Positions 32,818 to 41,833 of a DNA stretch of 64,000 nucleotides are shown piece by piece. The translations under genes and the position numbers were made by a program. The notes under the pieces are model-generated. The model did no database searches, was not told where the DNA came from, and saw only the letters and a list, made by a program, of their open reading frames with translations. This DNA is from Pseudarthrobacter sp. MM222. Its GTDB lineage: Bacteria; Actinomycetota; Actinomycetes; Actinomycetales; Micrococcaceae. The DNA is taken from positions 1,922,001 through 1,986,000 of the forward strand of contig NZ_OX352321.1 of assembly GCF_947090775.1 (NCBI RefSeq). The letters run 5' to 3'. Position 1 is the stretch's first letter. The number at the start of each line of letters is the position of its first letter.

Positions 32818-33009
32818 TCAGGAGTCCGGGTCGAGGTGCACCGAGAGGCCCGTGATCTCGTCGTTCTCGTTGGTTTCAATGTGCAGCTCGTCCGTGTCGG
32901 CGCACCCGCCCGCCTCGGCGCGCGCGACGAAACGCTTGAGATCCCCGAAGGTCGCAGGGCGCCCGTTGGGTCCGGAAAACTCGATGTCCAGTTTCAGTCC
33001 GATAGCCAT
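32818..33009 (-). CDS. Small hypothetical protein
   Basis: 63-residue acidic protein: [20 protein letters not shown], then [15 protein letters not shown] and [19 protein letters not shown]. It looks like a compact alpha/beta fold with no signal or membrane segment. No function is recognised. It lies between the polyol deletion scar and a short-chain dehydrogenase gene on the same strand. Confidence 0.65.
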   Translation of the reverse strand: MAIGLKLDIEFSGPNGRPATFGDLKRFVARAEAGGCADTDELHIETNENDEITGLSVHLDPDS

Positions 33010-33026
33010 GGCAGACAGTATGGCAG

Positions 33027-33794
33027 TCAGAAGAGCTCGACGCCGGTCAGTTCAGCAAGCCGGTCCACGAGCCGGTCCTGGAATCCCTGGTCGAGAGCCG
33101 CGGGGGCGGGCGCGCGGCGTTTCCGGTGGTACCAGTAGCCGCCGCTGACAGTCGCCGCCGGATCGTTGCTGGTGGCCAGCCATGTCTGGGTGAGGTGCCC
33201 CATCACCAGGTCGTCCGGCGCGCCGGGGCCGCCCATCTTGGTGGGGACCCATCCGGGGTCGACGGCATGGCTCTGTACCTCGGGCCAGCGGCGCGCGATC
33301 GCCAGGGCCAGGGTGGCGACGTGGAGTTTGCTCTCGGAGTAGGCCTGGCCGGCGTTCCAGCCCCGCTGGGTCCAGTCGATGTCATCCAGGGAGCCACCGC
33401 CGGCCCGGTGCATGCCGCTGCTGAGGTAGATCAGTCGGTCCGGACGGTGGATCAGTGCGGTGAGCAGGTAGGGCGCCAGCGTGTTCACGGCCAGGGTCCG
33501 GGCGTGCCCCTCCGCCGTCGGGGCCCGGGCAGGCTCCAGATACACGCCGGCGTTATGGATGACTGCATCCATTCTGCCGAAGCCGTTGACCTGGCCGGCG
33601 AGCCCGCGGGTTTCCGCCGCGCTGCTGAGATCGCCAACGACGACGCCCGCGGCCCGTGAGGCCAGATCTGCGAGGGCGTCCGCCCGCTCAGCTGACCGAG
33701 CATGGAGCAGGACGTCGTGGCCCTCGTCCAGGAGGGTGCGTGCCGCGGCCCGGCCGAGCCCGTCGGCTGAGCCTGTGATGAAGATACGTGCCAC
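33027..33794 (-). CDS. Short-chain dehydrogenase/reductase
   Basis: 255-residue SDR. The cofactor motif is [21 protein letters not shown], and VIHNAGVY corresponds to the family NNAG. The catalytic Ser lies in LIYLSSGMH and the Tyr/Lys in [14 protein letters not shown]. The shape resembles the WW-domain oxidoreductase/retinol dehydrogenase-like SDRs, and the substrate is unknown. It lies 26 bases upstream of the LacI gene stop and could be cotranscribed with it. Confidence 0.88.
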   Translation of the reverse strand: MARIFITGSADGLGRAAARTLLDEGHDVLLHARSAERADALADLASRAAGVVVGDLSSAAETRGLAGQVNGFGRMDAVIHNAGVYLEPARAPTAEGHARTLAVNTLAPYLLTALIHRPDRLIYLSSGMHRAGGGSLDDIDWTQRGWNAGQAYSESKLHVATLALAIARRWPEVQSHAVDPGWVPTKMGGPGAPDDLVMGHLTQTWLATSNDPAATVSGGYWYHRKRRAPAPAALDQGFQDRLVDRLAELTGVELF

Positions 33795-33820
33795 CGCGTG
33801 GTCCCTCCGTCAGTGCGCCG

Positions 33821-34831
33821 TCAGCCCGCGGTGGACGCCCGGACCACCAGCTCAGGAGGAAAGACTATCTGGGTCGGCACGAATCCTGCTTCGGCGCTTG
33901 CTTCCCGGAGCAGCAATTCCAGGGCGGTGGAACCAATCAAGGCGCTCGGCTGCCGGATGGAAGACATCGGGACCACCGCTGCGGCCGCGAACTCGATGTC
34001 GTCGTAGCCGATGAGCGCGATCTCCTTCGGCACCTGCACGTCTCCCATCAGCATCAGGCCCTGAAGCACGCCCATCGCCAGCAGATCGTTGGCCGCGAAG
34101 ATCGCGTCGGGACGCATCCCTGCGGGCCGGAGCCTGATGGCCTCGCCTGCTGCCCGGCCGGACAGCACGGTTAGGGACTCGGTCTCGACCACTTCCAGGG
34201 TTGCTTCGGACACCTGCTGGGTCGCCTTCCGTGCACCGGAGAGCCGGTCTGCGACCTGACGGATACCCGACGGGCCGCCGACAAAGGCGATCCGCCGCCG
34301 GCCAAGCGAGAGCAGATGCGCAGCAGCCATCTCGCCGCCTGCCAGGTCATCCACCGCCACGGAGGAAAAGCTCAAGTTTTCCGTCTGCCGGTCGACGAGG
34401 ACCGTGGGGATCCCTCGTCCGCGCAGCTGTTCCAGCCGCGGAAGCACGTTACCGACGGGGGACAGCAACACTCCGCGGACGCGCTGCTGCTCAAACAGAT
34501 CCAGGTACGCCCCTTCCCGGCCCGCGTCTTCATTGCTGTTGCCGACCAGGACGGTGAAATGCTCGGCGGCCGCCCTGTCCTCCGCACCACGGGCCAGCTC
34601 CGTGAAGAAGGGGTTGCCGGCATCCAGGACCACGAGGCCGATACTGTGGCTCATGCCGGCGCGAAGCTGCCGCGCCGCATCGTTGCGGACGAAGCCGAGC
34701 TTTTCGATCGCGGCCTGCACGCGGGACATGACATCCGCCGACACCTTCTCCGGCCGGTTCAAGACATTGGAAACCGTTCCGACGGAGACCCCGGCCAGGG
34801 CCGCCACGTCTTTGACGCTGGCTGAAACCAT
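33821..34831 (-). CDS. LacI-family regulator of the rhamnose operon
   Basis: 336-residue LacI/GalR repressor. The DNA-binding head is VKDVAALAGVSVGTVSNVLN with the hinge VRNDAARQLRAGMSHSIGLV. The periplasmic-binding-type effector domain includes FFTELARGAEDRAAAE and RRRIAFVGGPSG. The start at 34831 (MVSASVKDVAALAG) is used; an in-frame ATG at 35014 would place 61 non-family residues in front of the DNA-binding head. It is divergent from rhaT, with operator-like palindromes between them, so L-rhamnose or rhamnulose is the probable inducer. Confidence 0.92.
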   Translation of the reverse strand: MVSASVKDVAALAGVSVGTVSNVLNRPEKVSADVMSRVQAAIEKLGFVRNDAARQLRAGMSHSIGLVVLDAGNPFFTELARGAEDRAAAEHFTVLVGNSNEDAGREGAYLDLFEQQRVRGVLLSPVGNVLPRLEQLRGRGIPTVLVDRQTENLSFSSVAVDDLAGGEMAAAHLLSLGRRRIAFVGGPSGIRQVADRLSGARKATQQVSEATLEVVETESLTVLSGRAAGEAIRLRPAGMRPDAIFAANDLLAMGVLQGLMLMGDVQVPKEIALIGYDDIEFAAAAVVPMSSIRQPSALIGSTALELLLREASAEAGFVPTQIVFPPELVVRASTAG

Positions 34832-34938
34832 CTGCTGACTCCTGATTGCGGGACTCGCCGCGCTGCCGGCCGGCGGCGGTGCTTTCCCAAGTGGTGCCCT
34901 CAGGATACCCGTAGGGCGCCCGATTTGAACCCTTTCAA

Positions 34939-34950
34939 TGAAACGAATCA
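34939..34950. promoter_or_regulatory. LacI-type operator candidate O1
   Basis: TGAAACGAATCA, nearly identical to O2 at 35028-35039. It lies 108 bases before the regulator start, where it would control the leftward promoter. Confidence 0.5.
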
Positions 34951-35027
34951 AAAGGCGCGGCCCGCAAATGCTGCGGGCTCTTGACGCGAAGAGCGGGGGG
35001 CGCTTATGCTTCAAATCACAACCTGTA

Positions 35028-35039
35028 TGAAACGATTCA
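35028..35039. promoter_or_regulatory. LacI-type operator candidate O2
   Basis: TGAAACGATTCA inside the palindrome ATGAA-ACGA-TTCAT (35027-35040). It lies 55 bases before rhaT. O1 is 89 bases away, a spacing that would allow looping. A further half-site CGATTCAT occurs at 35061-35068. Confidence 0.6.
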
Positions 35040-35093
35040 TTATGCAGTTCACTTCATGTGCGATTCATTCAGCCCCAAAGGTGCGGTTAATCT

Positions 35094-36638
35094 ATGCAGC
35101 AGACCTACAGCCCTCCGTCCGGCCCCTTAGGGGACGGACTCCGGCCGGTACTCTCTCTCCACCACGCGGCCAAGACCTTCGGGCCGGTGGTCGCCCTGGC
35201 CGACGGGACCATCGAAATTCAGGCCGGCGAAATCCATGCCCTGGTCGGCGAAAACGGTGCCGGCAAGTCCACCCTGGTCAAGATCCTGGCTGGCCTGCAC
35301 CACCCGGATTCGGGCGATTTTCAGGTCGGCGGAACGAGCGTCCAGTTCCGCAGCGTTGGTGATAGCAAGGCCGCTGGAATTTCAGTTATTTACCAGGAGC
35401 CCACGCTCTTTCCGGATCTGACCGTCGCGGAGAACATTTTCATCGGCCGCCAGCCCAAGGGTCGGTTCGGCTTAATCAGCAAGGCCAGCATGGTCCGGGA
35501 GGCCAGCACGCTCTTCGAACGGCTCGGCGTCCCCATCGATCCCACACGGATTGCAGAAGGCCTGTCCATCGCCGACCAGCAGATCATCGAAATCGCCAAA
35601 GCCATTTCGCTGGACGCCAAAGTACTCGTCATGGACGAGCCCACGGCCGCCCTCAGCGGGGTGGAGGTGGACCGGCTCTTTGCCGTCGCCCGCAGCCTCC
35701 GGGACAAAGGAACCGGCATCCTGTTCATTTCGCACCGCTTTGACGAGGTCTTCGGCCTGTGCGACCGGATCACGGTGATGCGGGACGGCCGGTACATTTC
35801 CACACACCACACCGCCGCTGTGACCGTCGAGCAGATAGTGCGTGAGATGGTTGGCCGCGATATCGGGGCCCTGTTCCCCAAGACGGCGGCGGAAACCGGC
35901 GACGTTGTCCTGAAAGTCGACGCTCTCAGCCGTGCCGGCGTATTCCGGGACATCAGCTTCGAAGTCCGCGCCGGCGAGATCGTGGCGCTGGCCGGACTTG
36001 TCGGCGCCGGGCGCACCGAAGTGGCCCGTGCCATCTTCGGAATCGACCCCTACGACGCCGGCGACATCAGTTTCGAGGGCCGGAAGCTCAAGGCCAGGGA
36101 CCCCCAGGCCGCCATCACCGCCGGAATGGGATTTGTCCCCGAGGACCGCCGCAAACAGGGCCTGGTCATGAACCTGTCCGTGGCCCGGAACGTGACCCTC
36201 ACGCTTCGGAACAGACTGGCGACGGCGGGGCTGATCAACGGTGCCGCCGAGCGCCGGGCGGCGGAAGAGTGGAGCAAGCGGCTGCAGGTTAAGACCGGGT
36301 CGCAGGAACATGCAGTCTCAACGCTCTCCGGCGGCAACCAGCAAAAGGTGGTCCTCGCCAAATGGTTGGCCACCGACCCGCGGCTGCTCATCATCGACGA
36401 ACCCACGCGCGGCATTGACGTAGGCACCAAGAGCGAGGTCCACCGGCTCATCTCCGACCTCGCCGGCCGCGGCATCGCGATCCTGATGATCTCTTCCGAG
36501 CTGCCCGAGGTTCTTGGCATGGCTGACCGGGTCCTGGTCATGCGGGAGGGCCGGATAACCGCCGAACTCGACCGGGCCGACGCCAATCCGGAAACCGTCA
36601 TGCACGCCGCAACTTCGTCCGCAGGAGGTACGCCATGA
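35094..36638 (+). CDS. rhaT: Rhamnose ABC transporter ATP-binding protein (two ATPase domains)
   Basis: 514-residue CUT2-family ATPase with two nucleotide-binding domains. The first has Walker A GENGAGKSTLVKILAG, signature LSIADQQ and Walker B VLVMDEPTAAL. The second has a degenerate Walker A GLVGAGRTEVA, as usual in RbsA-like proteins, with signature LSGGNQQK and Walker B LLIIDEPTRG. It overlaps the first permease gene by four bases. The substrate is set by the rhamnose enzymes downstream. Confidence 0.94.
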   Translation: MQQTYSPPSGPLGDGLRPVLSLHHAAKTFGPVVALADGTIEIQAGEIHALVGENGAGKSTLVKILAGLHHPDSGDFQVGGTSVQFRSVGDSKAAGISVIYQEPTLFPDLTVAENIFIGRQPKGRFGLISKASMVREASTLFERLGVPIDPTRIAEGLSIADQQIIEIAKAISLDAKVLVMDEPTAALSGVEVDRLFAVARSLRDKGTGILFISHRFDEVFGLCDRITVMRDGRYISTHHTAAVTVEQIVREMVGRDIGALFPKTAAETGDVVLKVDALSRAGVFRDISFEVRAGEIVALAGLVGAGRTEVARAIFGIDPYDAGDISFEGRKLKARDPQAAITAGMGFVPEDRRKQGLVMNLSVARNVTLTLRNRLATAGLINGAAERRAAEEWSKRLQVKTGSQEHAVSTLSGGNQQKVVLAKWLATDPRLLIIDEPTRGIDVGTKSEVHRLISDLAGRGIAILMISSELPEVLGMADRVLVMREGRITAELDRADANPETVMHAATSSAGGTP

Positions 36639-37678
36639 GCTCCGCTCTGGATCACAGGGAAGTGACCACGCCGGCACCCGGCGCCGGCCGGGGCACGCTC
36701 GCCTCGGCGCTGCGGCTGCGGGAGTTGCCGGTGCTGATCGCGCTCGCCGTCCTCGTCCTGGTGACGTACCTGATTAACCCGCTGTTCCTCGCGCCCCAGG
36801 GCATAAAGGACCTGCTGCTCAATGCCACTATCATCATCATCCTGGCGGCCGGGCAGACCCTGCTGATCATCACCCGGAACATCGATCTCTCCGTAGGGTC
36901 CATGCTGGGCCTGGTGGCCTTCGGCACCGGGTCCATCTTCTCGAGCATGCCCGGCATCCCAATCATTGCTGTCTTCGTGATCGGCATGGCCTTCGGAGCG
37001 GTTCTTGGTGCCTTCAACGGGATGCTGGTGACCGTGGCCAAGGTCCCCGCCCTCGTCATCACCCTGGGGACGCTCTACGTATTCCGTGGCCTGAACAACG
37101 CGTGGGCCGGCGGCAAGCAGTTCTTCGCCGGTGACCGGCCGGACGCCTTCGGAGCCCTCTCGGTGGATACTGTGCTGGGTTTCCCGATTATCACGCTCCT
37201 GGCACTCGTCGTCGTGGTCGCCGTCGCCGTCTACATGTCCGGGACCCGCCCGGGTCGTGACCTGTACGCCATCGGCTCGGACCCGGACGCGGCAACGGCC
37301 TTCGGCATCAAGGTCTCCAAGCGCGTGTTCCTGGCCTTCCTCGCCAACGGGGCACTGGCAGGCCTGGCCGGCGTACTGTACGCCAGCCGCTTCAACTCCG
37401 TCGGCGCAACCACCGGCACCGGCATGGAACTGACAGTCGTTGCCGCCGCCGTCGTCGGCGGCGTGGCAATCTTCGGCGGCAGCGGATCGGTGGCCGGAGC
37501 GGCCCTCGGCGCGCTGCTTCTCACCACCATCACCAGTTCCCTGACCGCGCTGCGGGTCGACAAGTTCTGGCAGCAGGCCATCGTCGGCGTGCTGATCCTC
37601 GCGGCCATTATCATCGACCGCGTGGCAAGCCTGCGCACAGCCAAGAAACTGCGGATAAGCGAGGCCCGGAATGTCTGA
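36635..37678 (+). CDS. rhaP: Rhamnose ABC transporter permease
   Basis: 347-residue CUT2 permease with eight to ten membrane segments. Family motifs are ILAAGQTLLIITRNIDLSVG, AFNGMLVTVAKVPALVITLG and VVGGVAIFGGSGSVAGAALG. It overlaps rhaT by four bases and the second permease by eight, which implies tight coupling. Confidence 0.93.
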   Translation: MSSALDHREVTTPAPGAGRGTLASALRLRELPVLIALAVLVLVTYLINPLFLAPQGIKDLLLNATIIIILAAGQTLLIITRNIDLSVGSMLGLVAFGTGSIFSSMPGIPIIAVFVIGMAFGAVLGAFNGMLVTVAKVPALVITLGTLYVFRGLNNAWAGGKQFFAGDRPDAFGALSVDTVLGFPIITLLALVVVVAVAVYMSGTRPGRDLYAIGSDPDAATAFGIKVSKRVFLAFLANGALAGLAGVLYASRFNSVGATTGTGMELTVVAAAVVGGVAIFGGSGSVAGAALGALLLTTITSSLTALRVDKFWQQAIVGVLILAAIIIDRVASLRTAKKLRISEARNV

Positions 37679-38753
37679 AACCACGTCGCCCACCAGCACG
37701 GCACCAACTCCGGTGGCGGACAGCACCAAGCCGCTGGCCAGCGAACCCAAAGGCAAGACCGGCGCCGCACGGATCCTGACCAGCCGGGACGCCATCACGG
37801 TCTATGCCCTCGTGGCCTTCCTCCTCTATGCCGCCATCGCCATCCCGCGCTTCGCCTCGCCGGTCACCACCGGCTTCCTCCTGCTGGACGTCATCCCGGT
37901 GTTGCTGATCGCGATGCCCATGACGCTGATCATCGTCACCGGGGAAATAGACTTGTCCGTCGCCAGCACCGCCGGCCTGACCAGCGCCCTGATGGGTGTC
38001 CTCTGGGCCGGCGGAATGGATATCTGGCTGGTCCTGGCCATCAGCCTGCTGGCCGGAGTAGCGGCCGGGATGTTCAACGGCGTCCTGATCGCCGTCCTCG
38101 GACTGCCCTCACTCGCGGTCACCATCGGCACCCTGGCACTCTTCCGCGGCCTGGCCCTGGTGATTATCGGCGACAACGCGGTGGCCAACTTCCCGAAGCC
38201 ACTGACAGCCTTCTTCACCTCCAAAATCGGTGGAACCGGCATTCCCACCGTGATGATCGGCGTCGTGCTGGTGATGATCTTCTTCGGGGTGCTGCTGCAC
38301 TTCACGCCCTTCGGACGCGGGCTGTTCGCAATGGGCTACAGCAAGGAAGCCGCCGGATTCGTCGGGATCAATGTGGCGCGCAGCAAGTTCTGGCTCTACG
38401 TGGGATCAGGCACGGTTTCGGCCCTGGCCGGCATCTACTGGACATTGCGCTACACCAGCGCCCGCAGCGACAACGCCTCCGGCCTGGAACTGGCCGTCAT
38501 CGCCGCCGTACTCCTTGGCGGCGTGTCGATCTTCGGCGGCAAGGGATCCATCCCCGGCGTCATCGCGGGGGTCCTGCTGATCGGGACACTCAATTACGCC
38601 CTGCGGCTGGCCCGGGTTTCCGACGTCGTCCTCATCACCGTCACGGGGCTGCTCCTCATCTTCTCCGTGGTTGCTCCAAGCATCGGGTCCGCAGTCAAGG
38701 AATGGCGGCACACCCGCCGTGTCCGCCGAAGCTTCAGCCAGACAACAAACTGA
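37671..38753 (+). CDS. rhaQ: Rhamnose ABC transporter permease
   Basis: 360-residue CUT2 permease paralogous to the preceding one: TLIIVTGEIDLSVASTAGLT, FNGVLIAVLGLPSLAVTIGT and LLGGVSIFGGKGSIPGVIAG. A Pro/Thr/Ser-rich cytoplasmic N-terminus of about 35 residues precedes the first helix. An 81-base gap separates it from the binding-protein gene. Confidence 0.93.
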   Translation: MSETTSPTSTAPTPVADSTKPLASEPKGKTGAARILTSRDAITVYALVAFLLYAAIAIPRFASPVTTGFLLLDVIPVLLIAMPMTLIIVTGEIDLSVASTAGLTSALMGVLWAGGMDIWLVLAISLLAGVAAGMFNGVLIAVLGLPSLAVTIGTLALFRGLALVIIGDNAVANFPKPLTAFFTSKIGGTGIPTVMIGVVLVMIFFGVLLHFTPFGRGLFAMGYSKEAAGFVGINVARSKFWLYVGSGTVSALAGIYWTLRYTSARSDNASGLELAVIAAVLLGGVSIFGGKGSIPGVIAGVLLIGTLNYALRLARVSDVVLITVTGLLLIFSVVAPSIGSAVKEWRHTRRVRRSFSQTTN

Positions 38754-38834
38754 CCGGCTGCCAACCGACCGACCACCACTCCAGACCCGTCCACACAAAA
38801 CCAGTTGTATCCGCCAAGAGAAAAAGGAAGAACA

Positions 38835-39899
38835 ATGATGTTGAACCGCAAGAACACAGGCCCCACAGGCCGCTTGGCGTCCCTGGCGGCTATCACCGCC
38901 GCGGCCGCCCTGGCCTTGACAGCCTGCAGCGGCGGCTCCGGCTCAACCGGTGGAGGCACCAGCCCCGCGGCGGGAGGGGACCTTAAAATCACCTTCATCC
39001 CGAAGCAGCTGAACAACCCCTACACGGACGTTGTCCTGGGCGGCGGCAAGAAGGGCGCCCAGGAGGCCGGCTTCGCCTCCTCCCAGGTCGTCGGCCCCCT
39101 GGAGGCTTCAGCGTCCAGCCAGGTTTCCTTCGTCAACGCCGAGACCCAGGCCGGCACGAACGTCATTGTGATTGCCGCCAACGACCCCGACGCCGTGTGC
39201 ACAGCCCTCGGCGAGGCCCGCTCCGCCGGCGCGAAGATCGTGGCCTTCGACTCGGATGCCAACCCGGACTGCCGTGACGTCTTCATCAGCCAGGTGGTCG
39301 CCAAGGAGGTGGCCCTGATCCAGACCAAGCTGATTTCCGAGCAGATCGGCGGCAGCGGCGAGATCGCCATCCTCTCGGCCACGGCGAACGCCACGAACCA
39401 GAATGAGTGGATCAAGTTCATGGAGGAGGAACTGGCCTCCAACCCGGCGTACAAGGACATCAAGCTCGTGGCGAAGGTCTACGGCGATGACAACGACACC
39501 AAGTCCTTCCAGGAGGCCCAGGGCCTGATGCAGGCCCACCCGAACCTGAAGGGCATTATTTCCCCGACCACCGTCGGCATCGCAGCGACCGGCCGGTACC
39601 TCTCCACCTCCGCCTACAAGGGGAAAGTCGCGCTCACCGGGCTGGGGCTGCCCAATGAAATGCGGCCCTTCGTCAAGGACGGGACAGTCAAGGAATTCGC
39701 CCTGTGGGACCCGGCGCAGCTGGGCTACGTTGCGGCTTTCGCCGGCAAGGCGCTCCAGGACGGCAAGATCACCGGCGCCGAAGGCGATACCTTCACGGCC
39801 GGTGAACTGGGCGAACGCAAAGTCGAAAAGGGCGGACTCGTGATCGTTGGACCGCCGACCGTCTTCAACGCCGAGAACATCGACAAGTACAACTTCTAA
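38835..39899 (+). CDS. rhaS: Rhamnose ABC transporter substrate-binding lipoprotein
   Basis: 354-residue CUT2 binding protein. The lipoprotein signal ends in the lipobox LALTAC (Cys about residue 31), followed by a Gly/Ser linker. The mature fold has KITFIPKQLNNPYTDVVLGG, TNVIVIAANDPDAVCTALGE and VGIAATGRYLS, as in rhamnose/autoinducer-2 binding proteins. The start at 38835 follows AAGGAAG; a second ATG is adjacent. A hairpin follows the stop (39913-39942). Confidence 0.93.
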   Translation: MMLNRKNTGPTGRLASLAAITAAAALALTACSGGSGSTGGGTSPAAGGDLKITFIPKQLNNPYTDVVLGGGKKGAQEAGFASSQVVGPLEASASSQVSFVNAETQAGTNVIVIAANDPDAVCTALGEARSAGAKIVAFDSDANPDCRDVFISQVVAKEVALIQTKLISEQIGGSGEIAILSATANATNQNEWIKFMEEELASNPAYKDIKLVAKVYGDDNDTKSFQEAQGLMQAHPNLKGIISPTTVGIAATGRYLSTSAYKGKVALTGLGLPNEMRPFVKDGTVKEFALWDPAQLGYVAAFAGKALQDGKITGAEGDTFTAGELGERKVEKGGLVIVGPPTVFNAENIDKYNF

Positions 39900-39912
39900 C
39901 CACACCCGGGCT

Positions 39913-39942
39913 GCCGGGCGGGCGTACTGACACCCGCCCGGC
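39913..39942 (+). terminator. Hairpin downstream of rhaS
   Basis: Perfect 10-bp arms GCCGGGCGGG and CCCGCCCGGC around a 10-base loop, 13 bases after the rhaS stop. It lies inside the operon, so it is more likely an mRNA-stabilising or partial-termination stem that favours the binding protein than a full terminator. A similar hairpin follows the other binding-protein gene at 60129-60167. Confidence 0.55.
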
Positions 39943-40009
39943 GCCACCCGCCGCTCACCATGGCATGGCCGAGCCACGAGTTCCCTTTTTCATGCCGGAA
40001 GGCCCCTCA

Positions 40010-41458
40010 ATGAACCAGAAGCAATCAGCCGCCCGGCTGCTGCAGCCGCACCGGCGCCGCCCCACCCGCGTGGGCCTGGTGTCCGGCGGCCTCGGCGCCT
40101 ACTGGCCTCAGTTTCCGGCCCTGCTCCCGCAGCTGCGGGAGTCCGTGGCCTACGTCACCGGCCGCTTCCAGGACCTCGACGCCGAGGTTGTGGACACCGG
40201 TTTTATTTCCGATGCGCAGGAAGCGGCGACGGCCGGCGAGAAACTGCGCGTCGCTGATTGCGATCTGATCGTCATCTTCCTGACCACATACCTGACATCC
40301 TCCATGGTGCTGCCCATCGCCCAGCGGGCCAAGACCCCGGTGCTGGTCATTGACCTCCAGCCGACCGAGGCGATGGACCACGCGAACTTCGACACCGGCA
40401 AGTGGCTGGCCTACTGCGGCCAGTGCCCGGTCCCCGAAGTCGCCAACGTCTTCCGCCGGGCCGGAATCGATTTCCGTTCCGTCTCCGGCCACCTTAAGCA
40501 GGAGTCCGCCTGGGAACGGATCACCCAGTGGGTGCACGCCGCGGGCGTCCGTGCCCGGCTGCGCGACGCCCGGCATGGCCTCATGGGCCATCTGTACCCT
40601 GGCATGCTCGACGTCGCCACCGACCTGACCACCGTCTCGACCACTTTCGGTTCCCACGTGGAGGTGCTCGAATTCGATGACCTACGGGAACGGGTGAACG
40701 CTGTCACCGGGAAACAGGTCTCCGAGCGGCTCGGACTGGCCCGGGACCTGTTTGTCCTCGACGAGTCCGTGGACGACGACGACTTCGCCTGGGGCGCCAA
40801 AGTATCCGTGGGCCTGGACCGGCTGGTGGAGGACTTCGATCTGGACTCGCTGGCGTACTACCACCGCGGGCTGGCCGGCGAACAGCACGAGCGGCTGGGC
40901 GCGGGGATGATTTTGGGAGCGTCCATCCTGACGGCCCGCGGAATCCCGATGGCCGGTGAATTCGAGCTACGGACCTCGATCGCCATGCTTGCCGCCCAAG
41001 CGATCGGCGCCGGCGGCTCGTTCACCGAAATCCAGGCCCTCAACTTCTTCGACAACGTCGTGGAGATGGGCCATGACGGCCCCGCGCACCTGGCGGTGTC
41101 CGCCCAGGACCCGCTGCTCCGCGGGCTGGGCGTCTATCACGGCAAACGCGGGTGGGGCGTCTCGGTTGAATTCGATGTCCGGCACGGACCCGTCACCACC
41201 TTCGGGATCGGCCAGGACCGGGACGGATCTTACGTCTTTGTCACCTCGGAGGGTGTGGTGGTTCCGGGTCCGCTGCTGGCAATCGGCAACACCACCTCCC
41301 GCGTCGACTTCGGCGGGGACCCGGGACTGTGGGTAGACCAGTGGAGCCAGACCGGCATCGGCCATCACTGGGCGCTCTGCTTGGGGCACCGCGCGGCTGA
41401 CATCAAAGCCGCAGCCTCCCTGCTTGGCATCGAACACCGCCAGGTGGTGCTCTCATGA
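40010..41458 (+). CDS. L-fucose/L-arabinose isomerase-family protein in the rhamnose operon
   Basis: 482-residue protein of the AraA/FucI isomerase fold. PTRVGLVSGGLGAYWPQF opens the N-terminal Rossmann-like domain, and LIVIFLTTYLTSSMVLPIAQ follows. Putative Mn2+ and substrate ligands are seen in MAGEFELRTSIAML (Glu), DNVVEMGHDGPAHLAV (Glu and His) and TGIGHHWALCLGH (His). The start at 40010 has GGAAGG upstream. It overlaps the mutarotase gene by four bases. A true rhamnose isomerase (RhaI) is encoded 376 bases further on, so this is a second isomerase of unknown sugar specificity. Confidence 0.82.
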   Translation: MNQKQSAARLLQPHRRRPTRVGLVSGGLGAYWPQFPALLPQLRESVAYVTGRFQDLDAEVVDTGFISDAQEAATAGEKLRVADCDLIVIFLTTYLTSSMVLPIAQRAKTPVLVIDLQPTEAMDHANFDTGKWLAYCGQCPVPEVANVFRRAGIDFRSVSGHLKQESAWERITQWVHAAGVRARLRDARHGLMGHLYPGMLDVATDLTTVSTTFGSHVEVLEFDDLRERVNAVTGKQVSERLGLARDLFVLDESVDDDDFAWGAKVSVGLDRLVEDFDLDSLAYYHRGLAGEQHERLGAGMILGASILTARGIPMAGEFELRTSIAMLAAQAIGAGGSFTEIQALNFFDNVVEMGHDGPAHLAVSAQDPLLRGLGVYHGKRGWGVSVEFDVRHGPVTTFGIGQDRDGSYVFVTSEGVVVPGPLLAIGNTTSRVDFGGDPGLWVDQWSQTGIGHHWALCLGHRAADIKAAASLLGIEHRQVVLS

Positions 41459-41832
41459 GCCGCCAGCGTGTCTGCTTCCAGCTCCAGGTCAAGCCCGGAC
41501 TCATCGAGGAGTACACCCGGCGTCACGCCGCCGTGTGGCCGGAGATGCTCGCTGCACTGAAGAGTTCCGGGTGGCACAACTACTCGCTCTTCCTCCGCCC
41601 CGACGGGCTGCTGATCGGGTATTTCGAAACCGACAGCCTTCCCGAGGCTCAGGCCCGGATGGCAGCCACTGAAATCAACGCCCGCTGGCAGGCCGAGATG
41701 GCCGGCTTCTTCGAAGACCTTGAGGTGGCCCCCGATGAGGGCTTCCTCCAACTGACTGAAGTATTCAACCTCGAGGACCAACTGGCCGCCTCAGCGCCAG
41801 GCCTCACCCCCTCCAATTCCAAAGGAGACTGA
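41455..41832 (+). CDS. rhaM: L-rhamnose mutarotase
   Basis: 125-residue dimeric alpha/beta-barrel protein that interconverts rhamnose anomers. CFQLQVKPGLIEEYTRRHAA contains the catalytic His, with VWPEMLAALKSSGWHNYSLF and a conserved Trp/Tyr set. It is slightly longer than the usual 104-110 residues because of a Ser/Pro-rich C-terminal tail. It overlaps the preceding gene by four bases, and one base separates its stop from rhaI. Confidence 0.95.
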   Translation: MSRQRVCFQLQVKPGLIEEYTRRHAAVWPEMLAALKSSGWHNYSLFLRPDGLLIGYFETDSLPEAQARMAATEINARWQAEMAGFFEDLEVAPDEGFLQLTEVFNLEDQLAASAPGLTPSNSKGD

Positions 41833-41833
41833 C

